Positions 56,876 through 64,000 of a stretch of DNA of 64,000 nt are shown in pieces. Numbering within the stretch: the stretch's first letter is position 1; each line of letters begins with the position of its first letter. Made by a program: the position numbers and the translations under genes. Source of the DNA: Sinorhizobium garamanticum (GTDB lineage: Bacteria > Pseudomonadota > Alphaproteobacteria > Rhizobiales > Rhizobiaceae); NCBI RefSeq assembly GCF_029892065.1, contig NZ_CP120373.1, forward strand, positions 992,001 to 1,056,000, read 5' to 3'. The notes below the pieces were generated by a model. That model ran no database searches. It saw only the letters and a program-made list of their open reading frames with translations, and was not told where the DNA came from.

Positions 56876-58486
56876 TCAGGCGTCCTGCTCGGCGCCTTCG
56901 GCGACCTCGATCGGTTCTTCCGCCTCGCTTGCCAGATCTTCTTCGGTGATCCAGCCGGCGGCCAGGCGGGCCTGGACGATCATCGTCTCGGCCTCTTCAC
57001 GGGTCACCTCGAACTTCGAGAAGATGCCCTCGAAGCGCTTGGTCTCACCGTCCTTGCGCTCGGTCCAGCCGACGAGATCGTCGGCGGCGCAACCGGCAAA
57101 GTCCTCGACGGTCTTGATGCCCTCTTCGCCGAGCGCAACCAGCATCTGGCTGGTCAGCCCATTGATTGTGCGCAGTTCATCGGCGACGCCGAGTTCCTTG
57201 CGCTTGGCGTCCATCTCGGCCTCGATCTTGTCCAGATATTCGCGGGCGCGGGTCTGGATCTCGGTCGCGGTCTCTTCGTCGAAACCCTCGATCGACGAGA
57301 TCTCGTCGAGATCAACATAGGCGAGTTCCTCGACCTGTGCAAAGCCTTCGGAGGCGAGCACCTGGCCGACCATCTCGTCGACGTCGAGCGCTTCCATGAA
57401 GAGCTGGGTCCGCTCGTTGAATTCCTTCTGACGGCGCTCGCTTTCCTCCTGCTCGGTCAGGATATCGATATCCCAGCCGGTCAGTTGAGAGGCGAGGCGG
57501 ACGTTCTGGCCGCGGCGGCCGATGGCGAGCGACAGCTGCTCGTCCGGAACCACCACTTCGATACGCTCCGCATCCTCGTCGAGAACGACCTTGGCGACTT
57601 CCGCCGGCTGCAGGGCGTTGACGATGAACGAGGCCGGATCCTGCGACCACGGAATGATGTCGATCTTCTCGCCCTGAAGCTCGCCGACGACGGCCTGGAC
57701 GCGGGAGCCGCGCATACCGACGCAGGCGCCGACCGGATCGATCGACGAGTCGTTGGAGACGACGGCGATCTTGGCGCGCGAGCCCGGATCGCGGGCGACC
57801 GACTTGATCTGAATGATGCCGTCGTAGATTTCCGGCACTTCCATGGTGAAGAGCTTGACCATGAACTGCGGATGTGTGCGCGACAGGAAGATTTGCGGCC
57901 CGCGCTGCTCACGGCGGACATCGTAGACGAAGGCGCGGACGCGGTCGCCGTAGCGCATGTTTTCGCGCGGGATCATCTCGTCGCGGCGGATGATGCCTTC
58001 GCCACGGCCGAGATCGACGATGACGTTGCCATATTCGACACGTTTCACGGTGCCGTTGACGATCTCGCCGACGCGGTCCTTGAATTCTTCGTACTGGCGG
58101 TCACGCTCGGCTTCGCGGACCTTCTGCACGATCACCTGCTTGGCCGACTGCGCGGCGATACGGCCGAAATCCATCGGCGGCAGCGGATCGGCGATGAAAT
58201 CGCCGATCTTGGCGTCGGGGTTACGATCGCGCGCAAGCTCCAGCGGGATCTGCGTCGAATAATCGTCCGCCTTCTCGACCACTTCCAGAAGGCGCTGCAG
58301 ACGGATTTCGCCGGTCTTCGAATTGATGTCCGCGCGAATGTTCGATTCCGAACCATAACGCGAGCGAGCCGCCTTCTGGATCGCATCCGCCATTGCGGCC
58401 AGAACGATCTCGCGGTCGATCACCTTTTCGCGTGCCACAGCATCTGCGATCTGCAGAAGTTCGAGCCGGTTAGCACTGACTGCCAT
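56876..58486 (-). CDS. nusA: Transcription termination/antitermination factor NusA
   Basis: 536 residues. An N-terminal RNAP-binding domain ([19 protein letters not shown]), an S1 domain ([18 protein letters not shown]), two KH domains ([36 protein letters not shown]) and acidic C-terminal repeats with a helix-hairpin-helix ([18 protein letters not shown]). NusA controls pausing and termination. It is in the rimP-nusA-ylxR-infB run. Confidence 0.97.
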   Translation of the reverse strand: MAVSANRLELLQIADAVAREKVIDREIVLAAMADAIQKAARSRYGSESNIRADINSKTGEIRLQRLLEVVEKADDYSTQIPLELARDRNPDAKIGDFIADPLPPMDFGRIAAQSAKQVIVQKVREAERDRQYEEFKDRVGEIVNGTVKRVEYGNVIVDLGRGEGIIRRDEMIPRENMRYGDRVRAFVYDVRREQRGPQIFLSRTHPQFMVKLFTMEVPEIYDGIIQIKSVARDPGSRAKIAVVSNDSSIDPVGACVGMRGSRVQAVVGELQGEKIDIIPWSQDPASFIVNALQPAEVAKVVLDEDAERIEVVVPDEQLSLAIGRRGQNVRLASQLTGWDIDILTEQEESERRQKEFNERTQLFMEALDVDEMVGQVLASEGFAQVEELAYVDLDEISSIEGFDEETATEIQTRAREYLDKIEAEMDAKRKELGVADELRTINGLTSQMLVALGEEGIKTVEDFAGCAADDLVGWTERKDGETKRFEGIFSKFEVTREEAETMIVQARLAAGWITEEDLASEAEEPIEVAEGAEQDA

Positions 58487-58531
58487 ATCTTGTCTCCGTC
58501 TGTTGCAGGGGCCTTTGAAGCGCGCCCTGCC

Positions 58532-59149
58532 TTATTCGATAGGTGAATCTTCGTCTTCGATATTCTCGTTGGCGGCGCGCGCGGCCTTCGCCTTCTTGTC
58601 GGCCGTCAACGCGTCGCGGATCAGGTCGTCGGTCAGGATCAACCGGGCTTCCGAAAGCGCCGTGAACGGGATCGCGACTACCGCTTCCTCGCCATAGGCG
58701 GGCTGGTCCCGCTCGAGACGGAAGCCGTCTTCGTCCACCGACAAGATCTTGCCACGAAACCGCTTGCGACCTTCGACCATCACAGAAGTCTCGCACTTCA
58801 TCAGATGGCCCTGCCAGCGGACGAAATCGGACTTGCGCACCATCGGGCGGTCGATGCCCGGCGACGACACTTCGAGATGATACGCCTTGTCGATCGGATC
58901 TTCCACATCAAGGACGGGCGAAATGGCCTTGGAGACCTCTTCGCAATCCTCGACGGTCATGGTGCCATCGCTGCGCTCCGTCATGACCTGCAGCGTCAAG
59001 CCGTTTTGGCCGGACATGCGGACGCGCACGAGGCGGAAGCCCATCTGCACGAGCACAGGCTCGATGATGTCTGCAATGCGCTGATCGAGACCGGTTTCGG
59101 TGATCAGCCGCGGTTCATTTGCGTTTTCAGCCGTTGTCTTATCGGACAA
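58532..59149 (-). CDS. rimP: Ribosome maturation factor RimP
   Basis: 205 residues. [20 protein letters not shown] and the later [14 protein letters not shown] are RimP marks, with [15 protein letters not shown] between; a Glu/Asp tail ends the chain. It aids 30S assembly. The start is TTG 59149: GAGGAGA stands seven bases before and no ATG fits. It leads the nusA operon behind an intrinsic-terminator-like hairpin. Confidence 0.93.
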   Translation of the reverse strand: MSDKTTAENANEPRLITETGLDQRIADIIEPVLVQMGFRLVRVRMSGQNGLTLQVMTERSDGTMTVEDCEEVSKAISPVLDVEDPIDKAYHLEVSSPGIDRPMVRKSDFVRWQGHLMKCETSVMVEGRKRFRGKILSVDEDGFRLERDQPAYGEEAVVAIPFTALSEARLILTDDLIRDALTADKKAKAARAANENIEDEDSPIE

Positions 59150-59175
59150 ACGATTGTCTCCTCATCGGACCGGCT

Positions 59176-59210
59176 AATAAAAAAGAGCGGGTCCTTCCGG
59201 CCCCACTCTT
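59176..59210 (-). terminator. Terminator-like hairpin in the rimP leader, possible attenuator
   Basis: AAGAGCGGG and CCCACTCTT pair over 9 bp (one G-T) and six A on the plus strand make a T6 run on the minus strand. It ends 27 bp before the rimP start and no minus-strand gene lies upstream within 270 bp, so it may regulate the operon itself. Confidence 0.6.
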
Positions 59211-59421
59211 CATCTACCGATCAAGAATTTGAGGCTCGTATACGCTTCATCGCCGCAAATTGCAAGGCTCGCGACCGCGGCCCAAGGGGCAGCGACGCAG
59301 AGCGGACCGCTTTCGCGCCTGATCATCAATTTCAGCGGGTGGCGCGCCACATTTCGAAGTTTATAAGAGAGCATCCGCTTCGCATTGGTCAAACGAAATA
59401 GAATATGAGGTGACGAGCCGC

Positions 59422-61038
59422 ATGTCGCCCCTGGCCCCCTTCAAACACGATACGTTCCGGATCATCTGGATCGCCAGCCTCGCCTCCAATTTCGGCGGAT
59501 TGATCCAGGCGGTGGGCGCCGCCTGGCTGATGACCTCCATCTCGCAGTCGGTGAACATGGTGGCGCTGGTGCAGGCCTCCACCGCGCTGCCGATCATGCT
59601 TTTCTCGCTGGTGTCGGGCGCGCTTGCCGACAATTTCGACCGGCGGCGGATCATGCTCATCGCACAGGGTTTCATGCTCAGCGTCTCGGCCATCTTGACG
59701 GCCTGCGCTTATTTCGGCCTGATCACGCCGTGGCTCCTCCTGCTTTTTACCTTCCTGATCGGCTGCGGGACGGCGCTCAACAACCCGTCATGGCAGGCCT
59801 CGGTCGGCGACATGGTGCCGCGTGATGACCTGCCGGCGGCGGTGGCGCTGAACAGCGTGGGCTTCAACATCACCCGCAGCGTCGGCCCGGCGATTGGCGG
59901 CGCGATCGTTGCGGCCGCGGGCGCCGCCGCAGCCTTCGCAGCCAATACGCTCAGCTATTTCGCGATCCTCTTCGCCCTTTTCCGCTGGAAACGAGAGGTT
60001 CCGGAAAGCCCCCTGCCGCGCGAAACGCTTGGGCGGGCGGTTTCGGCCGGGCTTCGCTATGTCGCGATGTCGCCGAACATCGGCAAGGTGCTCTTGCGCG
60101 GTTTTGTCTTCGGCCTGTCGGCAAGCGCCATCCTTGCGCTGCTGCCGCTTGTCGCTCGCGATCTCGTCCGCGGCGGCCCGCTCACCTACGGCATCATGCT
60201 CGGCGCCTTCGGCCTCGGCGCTATCGGCGGCGCGCTGCTGAGCGCCAGGCTCCGGGAACGCCTGTCGAGCGAGGCGGTCGTGCGCTGCGCGTTCGCCGGC
60301 TTTGCCGCAAGTGCCGCGGTCACGGCGATCAGCACCGAGGCGTGGCTGACCTCGCTCGCCCTCACCGTCTCCGGCGCCTGCTGGGTGCTGGCGCTGGCGC
60401 TGTTCAACACCACCGTTCAGCTCTCCACCCCGCGCTGGGTGGTCGGGCGGGCACTTTCCCTCTACCAGACCATGACCTTCGGCGGCATTGCCGGCGGCAG
60501 CTGGCTGTGGGGCGTTGCTGCCGAGCAATACGGCGCCGCCAACGCACTCATCGGCTCCTGTCTTCTCATGCTCGTCGGAGCGGCCGTGGGCTTACGCTTC
60601 GCGCTGCCGGAATTCAAGTCGCTGAACCTGGACCCGCTCAACCGGTTCGCGGAACCGCCGCTCGAGCTCGATCTCAAGCCGCGCAGCGGCCCGATCGTCG
60701 TCATGATCGACTACGAGATCCATGAACCCGACATCCCCGAGTTCCTGACGACCATGGCGGAACGCCGCCGCATCCGCATTCGCGACGGCGCGGGACATTG
60801 GGCGCTGATGCGCGATCTTGAAAACCCGACAACCTGGACCGAGACCTATCACGTGCCGACCTGGGTGGAATATGTGCGGCACAACCAGCGGCGCACGCAG
60901 GCCGATGCGGCCGTCGGCGACAAGCTGACGGCGCTCCATCGCGGTACGATGCCGCCGCGCGTCCACCGGATGATCGAACGGCAGACGATCGTTCCGGAGC
61001 ACTACGAGCGCTACAAGCGGCCGGTCGAGATGCATTGA
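59422..61038 (+). CDS. MFS exporter of the EntS/MFS_3 type with C-terminal domain
   Basis: About 538 residues. Twelve membrane segments fill the first 400, with LADNFDRRRIMLIAQG as the MFS motif. The last 130 residues form a soluble domain (IVVMIDYEIHEPDIPEFLTT, GHWALMRDLENPTTWTETYH, WVEYVRHNQRRTQAD) that resembles a dimeric alpha-beta barrel of the antibiotic monooxygenase type. The substrate may be a siderophore or drug. GAGGTG precedes ATG 59422; GTG 59410 is an alternative. Confidence 0.85.
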   Translation: MSPLAPFKHDTFRIIWIASLASNFGGLIQAVGAAWLMTSISQSVNMVALVQASTALPIMLFSLVSGALADNFDRRRIMLIAQGFMLSVSAILTACAYFGLITPWLLLLFTFLIGCGTALNNPSWQASVGDMVPRDDLPAAVALNSVGFNITRSVGPAIGGAIVAAAGAAAAFAANTLSYFAILFALFRWKREVPESPLPRETLGRAVSAGLRYVAMSPNIGKVLLRGFVFGLSASAILALLPLVARDLVRGGPLTYGIMLGAFGLGAIGGALLSARLRERLSSEAVVRCAFAGFAASAAVTAISTEAWLTSLALTVSGACWVLALALFNTTVQLSTPRWVVGRALSLYQTMTFGGIAGGSWLWGVAAEQYGAANALIGSCLLMLVGAAVGLRFALPEFKSLNLDPLNRFAEPPLELDLKPRSGPIVVMIDYEIHEPDIPEFLTTMAERRRIRIRDGAGHWALMRDLENPTTWTETYHVPTWVEYVRHNQRRTQADAAVGDKLTALHRGTMPPRVHRMIERQTIVPEHYERYKRPVEMH

Positions 61039-61257
61039 CGGACGGACACAGAATCTGACACTTAGAACCGGAGCCGAATATCGGTTTCTACCGTGAGCCG
61101 CCTTTCGCCGATAGCACTCGCAATTTACGGTGTTGGCCCCAAGCGGTCCCACATCGAGGTGACGAACAAAGTCGCAAAGGTGGAAACGTGACAGCCCTCG
61201 TGCTAGGTCGACCTTGATCTGCACCGCGAACGTCAAATCACTGGAGAGCTGAGCCGC

Positions 61258-61473
61258 ATGACCGATTGTCCGAGCTTTAAAGTGTCCAGGGGCATCTACG
61301 CAGACCCAGAGACTTTCGTTGCGGCCGAGGCGCTTGTCGTGGAGTCTGCAGTGATCGACGAAGAAGGATTGGTTGACGACCCATGGGGCCTAGAAGCAAT
61401 TCGGCTGAGCCTTATTCGTGAATACGGTGATCGGCTGCCAAAAGTCATCGTATACGTAAGAAGCCCCCACTAA
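61258..61473 (+). CDS. Small acidic hypothetical protein
   Basis: 71 residues beginning MTDCPSFKVSRGIYADPETF, with an acidic middle (AVIDEEGLVDDPWGLEAIRL). GGAGAG nine bases before ATG 61258. Unknown. It lies alone in the gap between the MFS exporter and the transglycosylase. Confidence 0.55.
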   Translation: MTDCPSFKVSRGIYADPETFVAAEALVVESAVIDEEGLVDDPWGLEAIRLSLIREYGDRLPKVIVYVRSPH

Positions 61474-61545
61474 AGGTTGAAACCGCACAAAATTAGCCGA
61501 AGTTCGATAGCCGCCTACAAAGGGTCAGGTTTTCAGACCCGATGG

Positions 61546-63015
61546 TCACCGCAGCTGCGATTTCAGCGAGGCCGCCGGGAAGCAGGTGGCGGAGAGGCCG
61601 TTCTTCGCCTGCCAGTCGCCGAGGGAACGGCGCGTCTTGTAGCCGGGCAGGCCGTCGACCTTGCCGACGTCGTAGCCCTTGGAAACGAGCGCCTTCTGCA
61701 TCGCCAGCACGTCGGAACGCAGCATGTTTCCGACATCGCCCCACTCTCCCCGGAAGGCGCCGCCGCCGGAAGCGATACGATCGGCCAGATTGCCGATGAA
61801 AAGCGCGTAGAGATCCGAATTGTTGTATTCCTTGATCACGTAGAAATTCGGCGTGACGACGAACTGCGGTCCATGGGTGCCTGCCGGCACCAGCATCATG
61901 CCGGCCGCTGCGCGCTCGGCCGACGGAAAGGCCTTGCCGGAGATGCGCCCGATCCCCATGCCGGCCCAGTCGGCGATCGGGCGGGCGAGATCCGGGCCTT
62001 CCTGAGCACAGGAAACACCTTTGGGGATCAGGACTTCAAAGCCCCAGTCGCGGCCAGCTTGCCAGCCTTTTTGCGAGAGATAATTGGCGATCGAAGCCAG
62101 ACTGTCCGGAACCGAAGTCCAGATGTCGCGGCGTCCATCGCCGTCGAAATCCACGGCATATTTCAGAAAACTCGACGGCAGGAACTGCGGCTGGCCCATG
62201 GCGCCGGCCCAGGAACCGCGCATCTCCGCCTCGCGCACATCGCCGCTGTCGAGAATGTGGAGCGCGGCGATCAGCTCGCGCCGAAAGAGTTCGGGCCGCG
62301 TCGACATGAAGGCCTTGGTCGCCAGAACGTCCATGATCGGGTGCGGGATCTTCGCCCGGCCGAAGCCGGATTCCCGGCCCCAGATGGCGAGCACGATCGG
62401 CCCGGGAACGCCGTAGGTGCGTTCGATACGCTTCAAGGTCGAAGCGTGGGCGGAGGCAAGGCTCCGGCCGGTTGCCGCCAATCCCTGCAACCGCTTCTCG
62501 GAAAAATAGGAGCCGGGCGATGAAAACTCCGCCTGGCTCTGCTTGCGCTCCTTCGCCTTAGGGAAGCCCGGAGGCGCAAGGTCGGGTAGATCCCAATTGA
62601 GCTTCACATCGGCGAAGGCCGCCTTGAAGGACGTCGCGGAGATGCCGGATTTCTGCGCCTCAGGCCAGAGGTCCACCGAAAGCCATTGCTGGAACTGCGC
62701 CTCAACATCGGCCTTGGTAGCGGCATGAGCGGGAAAGTGGAAGACGAGGAGCGCGGCGACCGTTGCGAGCAGGCGCGCGCGGCGCGTACCCCCCTCTGCC
62801 CTGCCGGGCATCTCCCCCACAGGGGGGGAGATTGGCGGGCAGCGACCGCTTTCCCCGGCAGAAGGAATCGCGTTCGAGGCAACGATGCGGCGGGATTGAG
62901 TGCTCGCTCCAACCCGATCTCCCCCCTTGTGGGGGAGATGCCCGGCAGGGCAGAGGGGGGTTGTCACAGTAAGAAGACCGGCAAACCACGAGCGAACACA
63001 AGATTTCAAACGCAT
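61546..63015 (-). CDS. MltB-family lytic murein transglycosylase, with a palindromic element in its 5' part
   Basis: 489 residues from ATG 63015. The catalytic Glu is in AIWGRESGFGR and the fold follows (GSWAGAMGQPQFLPSSFLKY), with a C-terminal peptidoglycan-binding domain (MQKALVSKGYDVGKVDGLPG). It cleaves glycan strands to 1,6-anhydroMurNAc. Residues 19-76 are encoded by a 172-bp repeat element: before it stands MRLKSCVRSWFAGLLTV, after it RRARLLATVAALLVFHFPAHA, which looks like a complete signal peptide. GAAGGG precedes ATG 63015, 10 bp after recR. An ATG inside the element (62811) could give a shorter start. Confidence 0.88.
   Translation of the reverse strand: MRLKSCVRSWFAGLLTVTTPLCPAGHLPHKGGDRVGASTQSRRIVASNAIPSAGESGRCPPISPPVGEMPGRAEGGTRRARLLATVAALLVFHFPAHAATKADVEAQFQQWLSVDLWPEAQKSGISATSFKAAFADVKLNWDLPDLAPPGFPKAKERKQSQAEFSSPGSYFSEKRLQGLAATGRSLASAHASTLKRIERTYGVPGPIVLAIWGRESGFGRAKIPHPIMDVLATKAFMSTRPELFRRELIAALHILDSGDVREAEMRGSWAGAMGQPQFLPSSFLKYAVDFDGDGRRDIWTSVPDSLASIANYLSQKGWQAGRDWGFEVLIPKGVSCAQEGPDLARPIADWAGMGIGRISGKAFPSAERAAAGMMLVPAGTHGPQFVVTPNFYVIKEYNNSDLYALFIGNLADRIASGGGAFRGEWGDVGNMLRSDVLAMQKALVSKGYDVGKVDGLPGYKTRRSLGDWQAKNGLSATCFPAASLKSQLR
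62789..62960. repeat. Palindromic element with two 44-bp inverted arms inside the transglycosylase gene
   Basis: Arms 62789-62832 and 62917-62960 are inverted copies agreeing in 43 of 44 bases, separated by 84 bp. Each arm begins CCCCCCTCTGCCCTGCCGGG and itself contains the palindrome ATCTCCCCC-rich part. With two adjacent bases it is 174 bp, so the reading frame is kept. It looks like a miniature insertion or a rhizobial mosaic repeat of another family than RIME1. Confidence 0.85.
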
Positions 63016-63025
63016 CGGCATCCCT

Positions 63026-63631
63026 TCAAATGGTCGTGCGTGCCCGCAAGGCGGCCGCCAAAGTGCCTTCATCGAGGTAATCAAGCTCGCCGCCAACCGG
63101 AACGCCATGGGCGAGACGAGTGATTTTGACATCTATGCCTTCGAGCTGATCGGTGATGTAATGCGCCGTCGTCTGCCCCTCGACCGTCGCATTGACCGCG
63201 ATGATCAACTCGCGCACGCCACCCTTGGCAACACGATCCACCAAGCCCTTGATGTTGAGGTCGTCCGGTCCGATGCCATCGAGCGGCGACAGCGTTCCGC
63301 CGAGCACGTGATAGGCGGCATTCATCGCGCCGGCGCGCTCCAGCGCCCAAAGGTCCGCGACATCCTCGACGACGATGATCACGGACTGGTCGCGCCGTTC
63401 GTCCGTGCAGACCGTGCAGGGATCGATCGTATCGACATTACCGCAGCAGGAGCAGATGCGGACCTTGCGATGCGCCTCGCCCATCGCTTCCGCGAGCGGG
63501 CCCAGCAACTGCTCCTTCTTCTTGACAAGGTGCAGCGCGGCCCGGCGGGCTGAACGGGGCCCGAGGCCCGGCACCTTCGCCAGGAGCTGGATGAGTTTTT
63601 CAATTTCGGGGCCGGTGACTCGCTTTGCCAT
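63026..63631 (-). CDS. recR: Recombination protein RecR
   Basis: 201 residues. The helix-hairpin-helix is [20 protein letters not shown], the zinc motif [16 protein letters not shown], and the Toprim domain has [15 protein letters not shown] and [17 protein letters not shown]. RecR works with RecFO to load RecA. Its stop is 10 bp before the transglycosylase start, so the two may be cotranscribed. Confidence 0.96.
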   Translation of the reverse strand: MAKRVTGPEIEKLIQLLAKVPGLGPRSARRAALHLVKKKEQLLGPLAEAMGEAHRKVRICSCCGNVDTIDPCTVCTDERRDQSVIIVVEDVADLWALERAGAMNAAYHVLGGTLSPLDGIGPDDLNIKGLVDRVAKGGVRELIIAVNATVEGQTTAHYITDQLEGIDVKITRLAHGVPVGGELDYLDEGTLAAALRARTTI

Positions 63632-63681
63632 GCCGGGCTTTTAGCTCAATTCATCGGCAAACGGAATCGCTTTGACGCCGA

Positions 63682-64000
63682 TCACCGCGCGGCGATTGCG
63701 ACCGCCGCCCCGGCCATCGTGCCGGCGCTGGCGCGGTTGGCGATCCGGACCGCACGGCGGCTTCTCAGGAACTGGCGCGCCTTGGCAGCCATCATCACCC
63801 AGCCGAGATCGATCGCGACGAGCACGACGAACATGGTCGCCACCAGTTCCGTCCAGCCGAGGAAGGTGACAGAGCCGAGATCGATGATCGACGGCAGCAG
63901 CGCCACGTAGAACATCATGATCTTGGGATTGCCGAGCGTGACGGTAAGCCCGGCGAAGAAGAGCTTCGACGCCGATCGTGTTTCCGGCAGCCCGTCGCCC
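63682..64000 (-). CDS. LysE/RhtB-family exporter, 3' part only
   Basis: The gene continues beyond the right edge. What is visible ends with KLFFAGLTVTLGNPKIMMFY, VALLPSIIDLGS and a membrane segment VATMFVVLVAIDLGWVMMA, the LysE G-NPK-x-h motif. Such proteins export amino acids. The 3' end is at 63682, 50 bp from recR. Confidence 0.82.
   Translation of the reverse strand, partial: GDGLPETRSASKLFFAGLTVTLGNPKIMMFYVALLPSIIDLGSVTFLGWTELVATMFVVLVAIDLGWVMMAAKARQFLRSRRAVRIANRASAGTMAGAAVAIAAR

Noticed and set aside
63016..63132. Longer start of the transglycosylase
   Set aside because: It would run into recR; a ribosome site and a signal-peptide-like sequence stand at 63015.

Overview
The window looks like chromosomal DNA of an alphaproteobacterium of the Sinorhizobium/Ensifer group. 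It is GC-rich, carries a Fur-family Irr regulator, ExoD, the fabA-fabB-fabI block, a TIGR02300-type FYDLN protein and an aroA-cmk-rpsA run. It also has nine dispersed copies of a palindromic intergenic repeat matching the rhizobial RIME1 type. As I remember the S. meliloti 1021 map, pnp, an rsmC-like gene, fabI, fabB, fabA, irr, a TRIC-type gene, the FYDLN protein, aroA, cmk and rpsA follow each other in this order. Species assignment is inference.

Layout. 1-15.9 kb is a mosaic of housekeeping and accessory genes: SAM methyltransferase, OmpA-type lipoprotein, exoD, an SDR, a GNAT plus XRE-cupin regulator pair divergent from an MFS transporter, lepA, a ccdAB toxin-antitoxin operon with a perfect operator, a GFA/acetyltransferase operon, rnk, DoxX, a selenoprotein-W-like protein, a DedA-like membrane protein, an RNase D-like exonuclease and a sensor adenylate cyclase ending in a strong terminator.

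15,969-28,986 is a 13.0-kb integrated island. It sits at the 3' end of tRNA-Leu(CAG) and is bounded by a 17-bp direct repeat that duplicates the tRNA 3' end. It carries a tyrosine integrase beside the tRNA, a type I restriction-modification operon hsdM-hsdS-hsdR with 4- and 1-nt gene overlaps, a serine recombinase, a zinc-ribbon protein of unknown function and small unknown genes. HsdS has an extra 200-residue C-terminal domain. No RIME copy lies inside the island, and its ends carry repeats that look like integrase binding sites.

29-34 kb holds poorly characterised genes (a Tyr/Gly-rich secreted protein, two charged, probably disordered proteins and a small gene bracketed by inverted RIME copies). 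33.8-49.5 kb is core: rpsA, cmk, a putative LAS-type peptidase, aroA, FYDLN protein, tRNA-Ala(GGC), YdcF-like, TRIC-like, irr, fabA-fabB-fabI, rsmC-like, pnp and rpsO. 49.8-59.1 kb has an HWE histidine kinase and the translation/transcription cluster rimP-nusA-ylxR-infB-rbfA-truB. 59.4-64 kb has an MFS exporter, a small unknown gene, a lytic transglycosylase whose signal-peptide region is interrupted by an in-frame palindromic element, recR, and the 3' part of a LysE-type exporter.

The most notable points are the tRNA-Leu island with its reconstructable attP, the fused HsdS, the palindromic element inside the transglycosylase gene, the peptidase gene translationally coupled to cmk, and the accessory kinase between truB and rpsO. 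I did not find CRISPR arrays, rRNA genes or conjugation genes.
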